From positions 620,001 to 684,000 of the forward strand of contig CP018627.1 of the NCBI GenBank assembly GCA_002021875.1: DNA of 64,000 bases, read 5' to 3'. The notes under the pieces were generated by a model. The model was not told where the DNA came from and did not search any database. It saw only the letters and a list, made by a program, of their open reading frames with translations. Source of the DNA: Streptomyces hygroscopicus. Lineage in GTDB: Bacteria > Actinomycetota > Actinomycetes > Streptomycetales > Streptomycetaceae. Positions 25,504 through 33,948 of this stretch are shown in pieces (position 1 is the first letter of the stretch; every line of letters begins with the position of its first letter). A program made the position numbers and the translations under genes.

Positions 25504-25657
25504 CTCCGATGCGCTCCTTTCCGCCTTCGGGGGGCCGCCCACCCGGGGCCCGCCACCCCGCACGACCCGTACGAGGCGCTGTCCCCGGTGGACTCTTCCC
25601 ACGATACGGCGGAAATCGCGCCGGGCACGGCGTGGCGTTCGCGGCCCACCGTGAGCG

Positions 25658-25880
25658 TCACGGTTGCTTCGCGTTCGAGGCCGTGCCGGTGGTGTGGAAC
25701 ACCAGGTGTCCGTCCGCGACCTCCACCCGGGCCCGGTCGCCGGAGGAGATGTCGGCGTCCAGCAGCAGCCGCGACAGACGGTTGTCGACCTCGCGCTGAA
25801 TGGTGCGGCGCAGCGGCCGGGCACCGTAGGCGGGTTCGTGGCCCCGCCGGGGGATCCAGTCGACGGCCTCCGCGGAACCG
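25658..25880 (-). pseudogene. Orphan C-terminal fragment of a Clp-type AAA+ ATPase
   Basis: The frame ending at 25658 encodes 'AVDWIPRRGHEPAYGARPLRRTIQREVDNRLSRLLL' then 'DADISSGDRARVEVADGHLVFHTTG'. The 'GARPLRR-x-IQ' segment is diagnostic for the ClpB_D2-small domain at the end of ClpA/ClpB/ClpC. Upstream there is no trace of the AAA modules: the preceding sequence is unrelated. About 70 of an expected ~840 residues remain. Confidence 0.68.
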
Positions 25881-26054
25881 GCGGCAGCCGAGCCGCCGGT
25901 GACACAACCCTCGCGGTGCGACGGTCGCGTTCTTGCGAGACGCTGGAGACAGGGGAGCGTGCCCGGGTAGTGGCGACGGGCCGCGGGGTCGCGCCCGGCA
26001 GTGGCGCCGCACATCCGGGGTGACCTCCGCACCCAGTGAGGAAGGCGGGCCGTG

Positions 26055-26624
26055 ATGAGCGCTTCGGATACGGACGCCATGAGGCGGAGCCAGGGCGAGC
26101 CGGCCCCACTCTCGGCGATCACGTTGAACGTCAACGATCAGGTGCGGCGTCTCGAGGTGGATCCGCGGACCTCGCTGCTCGACGCGCTGCGCGAGCGGCT
26201 GCGCATGAGCGGGACCAAGAAGGGGTGTGATCACGGGCAGTGCGGTGCGTGCACGGTGCTGATCAACGGCCGGCGCGTCAACTCCTGTCTGACGCTCGCC
26301 GTCATGCATGAGGACGACGAGATCGTGACGATCGAAGGCCTGGGCGATCCCGACCACCTGGGCCCCGTACAACGGGCCTTCGTCGAACGTGACGGCTTCC
26401 AATGCGGGTACTGCACTCCCGGCCAGATCTGTTCGGCTGTCGGCATGCTCGCCGAAGTGGCGGCGGGTTGGCCAAGCCACGCCACCGCCGATGTGTCCGC
26501 ACCGCGGATCACCTTGACCGATGACGAGATCCGCGAGCGGATGAGCGGCAACATCTGCCGGTGCGCGGCCTATCCGAACATCGTCGCGGCCATCCGCGAC
26601 AGCGCGGAGGGAGGCCCGGGATGA
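26055..26624 (+). CDS. Aldehyde oxidoreductase [2Fe-2S] subunit (PaoA/YagT-like)
   Basis: A 189-residue small subunit of a xanthine-oxidase-family enzyme. The plant-type [2Fe-2S] motif is '[27 protein letters not shown]' (CX4CX2C...C). The second cluster is '[12 protein letters not shown]...[18 protein letters not shown]' (CX2C...CXC). It passes electrons from the molybdenum subunit to the FAD subunit. ATG 26055 is preceded in frame by GTG 26052; a GAGGAAGG ribosome site serves either. Unlike E. coli YagT there is no Tat signal, so a cytoplasmic complex is likely. The stop overlaps the next ATG. Confidence 0.9.
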   Translation: MSASDTDAMRRSQGEPAPLSAITLNVNDQVRRLEVDPRTSLLDALRERLRMSGTKKGCDHGQCGACTVLINGRRVNSCLTLAVMHEDDEIVTIEGLGDPDHLGPVQRAFVERDGFQCGYCTPGQICSAVGMLAEVAAGWPSHATADVSAPRITLTDDEIRERMSGNICRCAAYPNIVAAIRDSAEGGPG

Positions 26625-27604
26625 GGTCCTTCACCTATGAGCGGGCGACGGACACACGGGCCGCCGTCACCGCGGTGGCGCGATCCGGCGCGAAGTTCAT
26701 CAGCGGCGGCACCAATCTGCTCGACCTGATGAAGCTCGACATCGAGGATCCGAGCCATCTGGTCGACATCAGCCGGCTTCCGCTCCGGGACATCGAAGAG
26801 CTGCCGGACGGCGGACTGCGCATCGGCGCCCAGACGCGGAATTCCGATGTGGCCGCCGATGCCCGAGTGCGCACGCGCTATCCGGTGCTGTCGGAGGCGC
26901 TGGTATCGGGCGCCTCGGGCCAGTTGCGCAACAAGGCGTCCACCGGGGGAAATCTGTTGCAGCGCACGCGCTGTCCCTACTTCTACGACACGGCGGCGGG
27001 CTGCAACAAGCGGGACCCCGGATCCGGCTGCGCGGCGATCGGCGGGTTCAACCGGATACACGCGATCCTCGGCGCCAGCGACTTCTGCATCGCCACCCAT
27101 CCCTCGGACATGGCCGTCGCGATGGCCGCGCTCGACGCGGAGATCGAGCTGCTCCGGGCCGACGGCTCGGTACGCCGCGTCGCCATCACGGACTTCTACC
27201 GGCTGCCGGGCGATACCCCGCACATCGAGACCGTACTGGCCCCCGACGAGATGATCACGGCCGTGGCGCTGCCCTCGCCCCCGCCGGGCCGGCAGATCTA
27301 CCGCAAGGTGCGCGACCGGGCGTCGTATGAGTTCGCGCTGGTCTCGGTGGCGGCCATCGTCTCGGCCGATCAGGGAACGATCAGTGGGGCACGCGTGGCG
27401 TTCGGCGGAGTGGCGCACAAGCCGTGGCGGTCCGTCGAGGCGGAGGACGCGCTGACGGGCCGTCCGGCCACGATGGCCACCTATCGCGGCGCTGCCGAGG
27501 CGGCGATGCGCGACGCGGTCGGGCGGGGTGACAACGACTTCAAGATCGAGCTGGCCAGGCGCACGCTCTGCCGGACGCTGGCGCAAGCGGCCCAGGCGAG
27601 CTGA
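26621..27604 (+). CDS. Aldehyde oxidoreductase FAD subunit (PaoB/YagS-like)
   Basis: A 327-residue FAD_binding_5/CO_deh_flav_C subunit. The FAD loop is '[13 protein letters not shown]'. It has the extra cysteine-rich insertion '[26 protein letters not shown]' with a further Cys in '[19 protein letters not shown]'. This insertion binds an additional [4Fe-4S] cluster in PaoB and is absent from ordinary xanthine dehydrogenases, so the enzyme is of the PaoABC type. The ATG overlaps the TGA of the previous gene (ATGA). Confidence 0.9.
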   Translation: MRSFTYERATDTRAAVTAVARSGAKFISGGTNLLDLMKLDIEDPSHLVDISRLPLRDIEELPDGGLRIGAQTRNSDVAADARVRTRYPVLSEALVSGASGQLRNKASTGGNLLQRTRCPYFYDTAAGCNKRDPGSGCAAIGGFNRIHAILGASDFCIATHPSDMAVAMAALDAEIELLRADGSVRRVAITDFYRLPGDTPHIETVLAPDEMITAVALPSPPPGRQIYRKVRDRASYEFALVSVAAIVSADQGTISGARVAFGGVAHKPWRSVEAEDALTGRPATMATYRGAAEAAMRDAVGRGDNDFKIELARRTLCRTLAQAAQAS

Positions 27605-27613
27605 GGAGGCGAG

Positions 27614-29842
27614 ATGATCGGGCAAGCCATGCAGCGTGTCGACGGCCCGCTGAAGGTCGCCGGCCTGGCCGCCTACGCCTACGAGCACTGGGAGGCCGGC
27701 CAACCGCTCTACGGGTTCATCGTCGGCGCGACGATCGGCAAGGGCCGCATCATCGGGATCGACACCGAGGACGCCGAAGGCGCACCTGGAGTGCGCATGG
27801 TGATGACGCATCTCAACGCCCCCGAGCAGGGCATCCGCGATGAGTCCATTCCGTTCGAATACTGGCGCGCCCAACCGGTGCTGACCGGCCCGGACATCCA
27901 CTACTACGGCGAGCCGGTGGCGCTGGTCGTCGCCGAGACCTTCGAGCAGGCCCGGGCGGCGACCGAGCTGATCGAGGTGGAGTACGCGGGCGGGCGGGGG
28001 CGGTTCGCCTTCGCCGAGCACGAAGGTGAGGCGTACGTCCCGAAAGCGGTCAACGCCGGACTGCCCACGGACACGTCAGTGGGCGATTTCGATGCCGGAT
28101 TCGCCGGCGCGGCGGTCAAGGTCGACCAGCACTACACGACGCCGTATGGGTTCTCCATGCCCATCGAACCGAACGCATGCCTGGTGGCACCGCGTGACGA
28201 GGACCTGATCGTCTACGTCAGCTCCCAGATCGTCGACGCGGCACAGGCATCGATCGCCAACACGCTGCGGATCGACCCGGCACGGGTGCACGTCTTCACC
28301 CCCTTCGTGGGCGGCGGATTCGGATCCAAGCTGGGCATCCACGCCGAGACGATCCTGGCGGCGCTCGCCGCTCGCGAGCTTGGCCACCCGGTCAAGGTCG
28401 CGATGACCCGGCAGCAGATCTTCCAGCTCATCGGCATGCGCCCCACATCGAGCCAGCGGGTCCGGCTGGGCGCGGAGCGCGACGGACGGCTGGCCGCGAT
28501 CGCCCATGACGTCACCATGCACACCAACCCGGACGTGGAGTACGCCGAGCAGACCGCCGCCACCAGCCGCAGCCTCTATGCCGCGCCCCACCGGCTCACC
28601 AGTCACCGGCTCACACCGCTCGACCTGCCGCGTGGGACGGACGTCCGCGCGCCGGGCGAGGAGCCCGGCCTGCTGGCGGTCGAGTCGGCGATGGACGAGC
28701 TGGCCGATACGCTCGGGATGGACCCGGTCGAGCTGCGGATTCGCAACGAGCCCACCCTCGACCCCGAGCGAGGCGTGCCGTACAGCGACCGGCATCTGGT
28801 CGAATGCCTGCGTGAAGGCGCGCGCCGGTTCGGCTGGGAGCACCGCCCCGCCACTCCTTCGAGCAGGCGCGAGGGACGGTGGCTGGTCGGCTACGGGATG
28901 GCCGTGGCCATCCGGGTGCATCTCCAAGGATCGGCCGCGGCGCGGGTGCGGTTGGAGGCGGATGGCACCGCCGTCGTCCAGACGGACATGACCGACATCG
29001 GCACCGGCACGTACACCATCCTCACTCAGGTCGCGGCCGGCGGGCTCGGCCTGCCGCCCGACCGGGTGCGCATTGAGCTCGGGCGTTCCGACTTCCCCAC
29101 CAGCTGGGGGTCCGGTGGCTCGTGGGGCGCCGCCAACTCCAGCACCGCGGTGCACCGGGCGTGTGCGGCGCTGCGCGAGAAGCTGCTGGCCGAGGCGCAC
29201 GGCGACGCGCGCTCCGCGCTGCGGGGCCTGGACCCGGCGGACGCCGTGTTCTCCGACGGCGACGTCCGCATCGGTGGCGCGTCCGAGCCGCTGAACGAGC
29301 TGGTCGCACGCAACCACCCCGGCGGTGTGGAGGCAGAGGGCGTAACCCGCTTCATGGGCGATGAGCCCAATTACACCAACTACTCGATCCACACCTACGG
29401 AGCCCATTTCGCCGAAGTGGGCGTCGACGCGGACACCGCCGAGATCCGTCTGCGGCGGATGCTCGGCGTGTTCTCCGTGGGCCGCCTGCTCAACCCGAAG
29501 ACGGCCCGCTCGCAACTGATCGGCGGCATGATCTGGGGCGTCGGCGCCGCCCTCGTAGAAGAGGCCGTCGTCGACACACGCTCCGGCGCCTTCGTCAACC
29601 GGGACCTCGCGCAGTACCTGGTGCCCGTCAACGCCGACATCCCCGACGTCGACGCCGTCGTCCTGGACGGATACGACGACAAGGCCAACATCCTCGGCGC
29701 GAAGGGCATCGGTGAGGTGGGCATCTGCGGATCCGGTGCGGCGGTGGCGAACGCGGTGTTCAACGCCACCGGTGTGCGTGTCCGCGACTTCCCCATCACG
29801 CTGGAGAAACTGTTGCCCGGGCTACCACCCATGGACGCCTGA
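27614..29842 (+). CDS. Aldehyde oxidoreductase molybdopterin subunit (PaoC/YagR-like)
   Basis: A 742-residue molybdopterin-cytosine-dinucleotide-type large subunit. Visible features: 'YYGEPVALVVAETFEQARAATELIEVEY', the 'FVGGGFGSKLGIHAE' Mo-cofactor loop, 'RAPGEEPGLLAVESAMDELADTLGMDPVELRIRN', 'TDIGTGTYTILTQVAAGGLGL', and the catalytic-Glu region 'GAKGIGEVGICGSGAAVANAVF' (GxGE). The enzyme probably oxidises aromatic or aliphatic aldehydes to acids. It completes a three-gene operon; no XdhC/PaoD maturation chaperone is adjacent. It ends 50 bases before the stop of the ACP gene of the convergent polyketide-type operon. Confidence 0.9.
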   Translation: MIGQAMQRVDGPLKVAGLAAYAYEHWEAGQPLYGFIVGATIGKGRIIGIDTEDAEGAPGVRMVMTHLNAPEQGIRDESIPFEYWRAQPVLTGPDIHYYGEPVALVVAETFEQARAATELIEVEYAGGRGRFAFAEHEGEAYVPKAVNAGLPTDTSVGDFDAGFAGAAVKVDQHYTTPYGFSMPIEPNACLVAPRDEDLIVYVSSQIVDAAQASIANTLRIDPARVHVFTPFVGGGFGSKLGIHAETILAALAARELGHPVKVAMTRQQIFQLIGMRPTSSQRVRLGAERDGRLAAIAHDVTMHTNPDVEYAEQTAATSRSLYAAPHRLTSHRLTPLDLPRGTDVRAPGEEPGLLAVESAMDELADTLGMDPVELRIRNEPTLDPERGVPYSDRHLVECLREGARRFGWEHRPATPSSRREGRWLVGYGMAVAIRVHLQGSAAARVRLEADGTAVVQTDMTDIGTGTYTILTQVAAGGLGLPPDRVRIELGRSDFPTSWGSGGSWGAANSSTAVHRACAALREKLLAEAHGDARSALRGLDPADAVFSDGDVRIGGASEPLNELVARNHPGGVEAEGVTRFMGDEPNYTNYSIHTYGAHFAEVGVDADTAEIRLRRMLGVFSVGRLLNPKTARSQLIGGMIWGVGAALVEEAVVDTRSGAFVNRDLAQYLVPVNADIPDVDAVVLDGYDDKANILGAKGIGEVGICGSGAAVANAVFNATGVRVRDFPITLEKLLPGLPPMDA

Positions 29843-29892
29843 ACGCGAGCGACGGCCGTGCCGATGTGCGGCGCGGCGCCTCGGCGACGGCG

Positions 29893-30195
29893 TCACGCAC
29901 CGGAGCCGCCCACGGCCGGTCGCTGGAGGCGGCCGACCAGTGCGGCCATGCTCCGCGCGGTCCTGAAGTTGTCCATCTGGAGATCCGCGCCGCGTATGGC
30001 GATGCCGTATGTCCGCTCCAGGTGCACCACCAGCTCCATGGCGAAGAGCGAGGACAGCCCGCCGGAGCCGAAGACATCCATGTCGGCCAGCCAGGTTTTC
30101 CCGGTACGCAGTTCGAGAAACCGCAGTAGTTCCGTCTCGATGTCGCCGGGGTCGCCCAGGGGCTCCGGAACCGCACGGTCCGATGACATGGCCAT
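29893..30195 (-). CDS. Discrete acyl carrier protein
   Basis: A 100-residue phosphopantetheine-binding protein. The attachment region is 'MDVFGSGGLSSLFAMELVVHLERTYGI': the usual D-S-L is L-S-S-L, as in the discrete ACPs of the methoxymalonyl/FkbJ-AsuC13 group ('GL-x-S-S/N-L-FAMEL'). Start: ATG 30195 has GGGAG eight bases upstream; ATG 30201 is too close to it. It is the last gene of the minus-strand operon, 119 bases after the Rieske oxygenase. It may carry an intermediate for the P450/Rieske enzymes or receive a chain from the KAS III-like protein (inference). Confidence 0.82.
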   Translation of the reverse strand: MAMSSDRAVPEPLGDPGDIETELLRFLELRTGKTWLADMDVFGSGGLSSLFAMELVVHLERTYGIAIRGADLQMDNFRTARSMAALVGRLQRPAVGGSGA

Positions 30196-30314
30196 GCTCA
30201 TTTCTCCCTCGTACTCGTAGAAGCGCCTTCGATCCGCCCCGGGACCTCGTCGTCCAGCCGGCGCCGGTCGAGGTCGACCGGCGACACCGCCATCCCGCGC
30301 CCTGTCGCCTGCGC

Positions 30315-31424
30315 TCACTCCTCCGAGGGGCTCACCTCGGAGCGCTCGGGCCGCGGTGGGACCAGGTCGCCCGAGGGTTCCGTGTAGAACTGCTGCGCCC
30401 ACTGCCGGTACCGGCCGATCGGACCGTCGCCCTTGGCGAGCCGGGGGCGCGCGACGTGCTCCTGGTGGTGCCACATCAGCAGGTCCGCGCCGGTGTCGAC
30501 GCTGCCCACCCGTTGCAGGATTTCGCTGAGCAGCCGGGCCAGGGGCATCACCGCCGGGCGCCCCAGCCAGTCCGGCACCCCCGGGAGTCCGTTCAGCTCC
30601 AGCTTCGTGCCGAAGCGGACCTGCATCCGCCCCGGGGCGGTCGGGGTCGCGTGGAGCATCACATAGAGGCTTCCCGCGCCCGCGGGCAGGATCGTCCGCG
30701 CCGCGATGGTGGCCAGGCCGATCACCGTGAGCGTGTAGGACTGGTGGAACCCCCGCATCATCGTGTTGCGGGCGGTCGCGGTGACCGTGCTGACCGGTTT
30801 CCCCGTCACCGGAAGGCCCTCGATGTCGACCTCCTCCAGACCGTGCAGGGCCGGCAGATGCCCCCAGTCGAAGGCGTTCTCGATGACGTCCTGCGGATGA
30901 CCGGCGATGTCGAACGTGCCGTGGCTGAACGGCTGCCGGTCGTCCATCGGGAAGAGCGGGACGTCCCACTGCGGGGGCATGCCGAGGGCGTGCCACCACA
31001 CGTAGACCGAGCCGTTGGCCTCGCACACCGGGTACTGCGTGAGCGACGCCTTCGGCGGCGGCTGGTCGTAGCCCGTGCGCACACAGGCACCGGACGGGTC
31101 GAACGCGAACCGGTGGAAGGGGCAGACGATGTCCTCGCCCTCGACCGATCCGCCGACGCCGAGATGGGCTCCGAGGTGCGGGCACTGTGGCCGGACCGCC
31201 CGCAGCACGCCCTTGGCCGTCCGGTAGAGGACGACCTCGGCGCCCGCGAGCCGTCGGGTGGTGAGGGAACCGGCCCGCAGTTCGTCGCTGAAGGCCAGGC
31301 AGAACCACCCGTTCGGGTAGGGCCGTGAGGGAGCGTGCAGGGTGTCGGCCGGCTCCGCGGCGTGCAGGCTGATCTCCCGGGAGCCGAGCAACTGCTTCAC
31401 CAGGGGCTTGAGGTGAGGCCTCAT
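30315..31424 (-). CDS. Rieske [2Fe-2S] oxygenase
   Basis: A 369-residue Rieske non-haem iron oxygenase. The cluster motif is 'CPHLGAHLGVGGSVEGEDIVCPFHRFAFD' (CXH...CX2H). The mononuclear iron site fits 'ENAFDWGHLPALHGLEEVDIEG' (D/N-x2-H-x3-4-H). The domain arrangement resembles KshA/cholesterol-7-desaturase-type (Neverland/DAF-36) and actinomycete tailoring oxygenases rather than ring-hydroxylating dioxygenases. It begins four bases after the P450 stop (31429) and is thus co-translated. Likely a late oxidation of the operon's lipid or polyketide product. Confidence 0.87.
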   Translation of the reverse strand: MRPHLKPLVKQLLGSREISLHAAEPADTLHAPSRPYPNGWFCLAFSDELRAGSLTTRRLAGAEVVLYRTAKGVLRAVRPQCPHLGAHLGVGGSVEGEDIVCPFHRFAFDPSGACVRTGYDQPPPKASLTQYPVCEANGSVYVWWHALGMPPQWDVPLFPMDDRQPFSHGTFDIAGHPQDVIENAFDWGHLPALHGLEEVDIEGLPVTGKPVSTVTATARNTMMRGFHQSYTLTVIGLATIAARTILPAGAGSLYVMLHATPTAPGRMQVRFGTKLELNGLPGVPDWLGRPAVMPLARLLSEILQRVGSVDTGADLLMWHHQEHVARPRLAKGDGPIGRYRQWAQQFYTEPSGDLVPPRPERSEVSPSEE

Positions 31425-31428
31425 GGGA

Positions 31429-32889
31429 TCACTTCCCGTGCTTCACCGGGCAGGCGGCGGCGCCCGGCTGGGTGGACGGCTGGACGGAGGCGGACAGCGG
31501 TGCGGCGGCGGCGTGCTCCGCGTCGCCGGGGTCGGCGGGCCGCCGCTCGGTGAGCCGCAGGCGCAGTCCCCGTGAGCTCAGGCTGGTCTCCACCTTGGGC
31601 TGGAACGGCTGGTCGCCGACCGGGGACAGCTCCCAGCGGTCGACGATGGCGGTCAGCGCCAGGATGGCCTCGGTGAGGGCGAACTGGTCCCCGATGCACT
31701 TGCGGGCACCGGCGCCGAACGGGATGTAGGTGGCCCGGTCGGGCTGCGCATCGAGCCAGCGGTCCGGGTCGAACCGGTCGGGCTCGTCGTAGAGGTCGGC
31801 TCGGCGGTGCAGCAGGTAGGGGCTCAGCACGATGGTGCTGCCGCCCTTGAAACGCACACCGCCCAGTTCGGCGTCCTCCCGGACGACACGGGTCATCATC
31901 CAGGCCGGCGGATACAGCCGCAGCGTCTCGGTCACCACCCGGGAGGCCAGGCCGAGCGAGGGCAGATGCGCCGGGTCGAGCTTCCCACCCGCCAGGACCC
32001 GGTCGGTCTCGGCCTTCAGACGGTGCTGGACGTCCGGGTTCGTCGCGAGCAGGTGCAGCGCCCAGGCCAGGGTGATGGCCGTGGTCTCCATGCCGCCGAG
32101 GAAGAACGTGAGTGCCTCGTCGGCGAGTTCGGCGTCGTTGAGCTGCCGCCGGCCGTCCTCGCTCTCCTCGTCGACCGCGGCGACCAGCGTGGAGAGCAGA
32201 TCGGCATGGTCGGTCGGATCGGCCCGCCGCTCGGCGATGATCTCCGCGATGGTGGCGGCCAGCCGGGTGCGGGCGTCGTCGTAGCGCCGCTTCTGCCGGG
32301 TCGGCAGCCGCCGCAGCAGGGCAGGCGTCATCATCCGGCGGAAGAACGCGCTCACGATCACCGCGGTGTCGGCCAGGCACCGCCGCATGGTCTCCGCCGG
32401 CAGCGCGCCACTGAACATCGTCTCCATGGTGGCCCGCGTCGTGAGCGTCATCATCTCCTGGGTGACGTCGAGGACGTCGCCGTCCCGCCAGGAACCCGCC
32501 TTGGCCGCAGCCGCCCGCGCGAACACCGCGCCGTACCCGGCGAGGCGGGTCGGGTGGAACGAGGGCTGGCACAGCCGGCGCTGCCGCCGGTGCAGGGGAT
32601 AGGCGCAGGTGGACAGGCCGTCGCCGATCACCTCGCGGATCCGGTCGTAGATCGGGCCGCCCTTGTCGAAGGTCCGGTCGTTCAGGAACACCTGCCGGGT
32701 CAGGTCGGGATCGCAGATCATCACGGCGGAACTCGGGCCGAGCCGGACACGGACCATCTCACGGTATCCGGACAGCGACATGATGAACGCCAGCGGATCG
32801 CGGAGCAGCGGCAACGCGTGGCCCAGCAGCGGCCACGCCCGCGGGGCCAGCGGCACCGACCCGGCGGAGGCCGTACTCGTGTCTGTCAT
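31429..32889 (-). CDS. Cytochrome P450 with Cys-containing C-terminal tail
   Basis: A 486-residue P450. The I-helix is 'EALTFFLGGMETTAITLAWALHLLA', the ExxR is 'VVTETLRLYPPAW' and the haem loop is 'YIPFGAGARKCIGDQFALTEA'. These are closer to the long CYP102/CYP4/CYP110-like group that hydroxylates fatty chains than to CYP105/107. A tail of about 35 residues after the usual end is Ala/Pro-rich and finishes 'ACPVKHGK'. No membrane anchor or reductase domain. Start ATG 32889; it follows the KAS III-like stop by eight bases. Probably oxidises the chain made by the adjoining synthase (inference). Confidence 0.88.
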   Translation of the reverse strand: MTDTSTASAGSVPLAPRAWPLLGHALPLLRDPLAFIMSLSGYREMVRVRLGPSSAVMICDPDLTRQVFLNDRTFDKGGPIYDRIREVIGDGLSTCAYPLHRRQRRLCQPSFHPTRLAGYGAVFARAAAAKAGSWRDGDVLDVTQEMMTLTTRATMETMFSGALPAETMRRCLADTAVIVSAFFRRMMTPALLRRLPTRQKRRYDDARTRLAATIAEIIAERRADPTDHADLLSTLVAAVDEESEDGRRQLNDAELADEALTFFLGGMETTAITLAWALHLLATNPDVQHRLKAETDRVLAGGKLDPAHLPSLGLASRVVTETLRLYPPAWMMTRVVREDAELGGVRFKGGSTIVLSPYLLHRRADLYDEPDRFDPDRWLDAQPDRATYIPFGAGARKCIGDQFALTEAILALTAIVDRWELSPVGDQPFQPKVETSLSSRGLRLRLTERRPADPGDAEHAAAAPLSASVQPSTQPGAAACPVKHGK

Positions 32890-32897
32890 GGGGAACC

Positions 32898-33917
32898 TCA
32901 CTTCTTCGTTGAGTGGCCGTCCGGCACCGCGGTGACGGGATCGCGGGTGATCTCCAGCAGCGCGGTGGTCCAGCGGAAGCCGAGCCCGAAACTCACGACG
33001 AGGACCCGTTCTCCGGCCCGCAGCGTGCCGGAGCGGAACTCCCGGTCGAGCGCGAGCAGGACGTCGCACGGTCCGCAGTGGCCGAGGTGCCGGCCGAAGG
33101 TCCAGCTCGTGTCGGCGGCCCGCAGGCCCAGCGGCGCACCGCCGAGCAGCAGGTCGAGCACCTCCGCTCCGATGGCGATGGGCACCACACGCGCGATGCC
33201 CTCCGGCCGGACGCCGGTCTCCTCGAGGACGGTCTCGACACAGCGGCGCGTGGACTGCCGCAGCGCGTCGATGTACGGCATGAATCCGGTCTCCTCGACG
33301 AGGAGTGGCCGGCCGCTGCCGTCGGCCGCCGTCCGGGCCCGGGTCAGCACCTCCAGCTGCGGCTGCGCGGCCTGGTCGGTCGCCAACAGCCGCGCGAAGC
33401 CCGTCCCCCGGGTGAGGACCGCGGCGGCGCCGGAGTCACCGGCCAGATGCCCCATCTCCGAGACATGGCCCCACCGCTCGGGCCGGAACCGGACACCGGC
33501 GGTCACCAGCGCGGCCTTCGCGGCCGGTTTGGCCGTGAGGTGTTCGGCCGCGGTGACCAGCGCGGCTCCCCCGCCGTCGCTGGCGGCGCCCAGTTCGATC
33601 GCGTTGGTGTCCGGCCCGCCGAGCACCCGCAGCAGATAGGCGGAGGGCGCGTAGTGGTCCTCGTCCTGGAAGTTGGCGTGCACCAGCAGGCTCAGGTCGG
33701 CGCCCGTGACGTCCGCGTGGCGCAGTGCCTTCAGACCGGCGCGGGCGGCCATCTGCGACGGCGTGCTGTCCGTGGAGACGGCGGCCGAGGTGAATCCGTT
33801 GAGCGCGACCAGGGAGGGCGGCCCGTTGTCCACCGGCTTGTCCCACGGCTCGTGTTTCTGCCGGATCGGCGGTATCCACGCACCGGTCCCGGCGATCGTG
33901 ATGTCCTGCCACAACAC
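32898..33917 (-). CDS. KAS III-like acyltransferase with Ser at the Cys position
   Basis: A 339-residue thiolase-fold protein ('DITIAGTGAWIPP...', 'STPSQMAARAGLKALRHADVTGADLSLLVHANFQDEDHYAPSAYLLRVLGGPDTNAIELGAASDGGGAALVTAAEHL'). In place of the FabH 'A-C-S-G' nucleophile loop it has A-S-D-G-G. The 'HQAN' motif is replaced by 'VVPIAIGAE' and the 'N-x-G-N' region by 'RHLGHCGPCD'. Ser-type KAS III homologues such as DpsC act in starter selection, others (CerJ-like) as acyltransferases, so an acyl transfer role is more likely than condensation. GTG 33917 follows GAGGAG by six bases. It is 31 bases after the megasynthase stop. Confidence 0.8.
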   Translation of the reverse strand: MLWQDITIAGTGAWIPPIRQKHEPWDKPVDNGPPSLVALNGFTSAAVSTDSTPSQMAARAGLKALRHADVTGADLSLLVHANFQDEDHYAPSAYLLRVLGGPDTNAIELGAASDGGGAALVTAAEHLTAKPAAKAALVTAGVRFRPERWGHVSEMGHLAGDSGAAAVLTRGTGFARLLATDQAAQPQLEVLTRARTAADGSGRPLLVEETGFMPYIDALRQSTRRCVETVLEETGVRPEGIARVVPIAIGAEVLDLLLGGAPLGLRAADTSWTFGRHLGHCGPCDVLLALDREFRSGTLRAGERVLVVSFGLGFRWTTALLEITRDPVTAVPDGHSTKK

Positions 33918-33948
33918 TGCTGTCTCCTCGGCTGTCACGAATCGGCTG

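Noticed and set aside
26055..29842. Xanthine dehydrogenase as the function of the molybdenum enzyme
   Set aside because: The FAD subunit has the extra [4Fe-4S] cysteine insertion of PaoB-type aldehyde oxidoreductases and the purine-gene context is absent.
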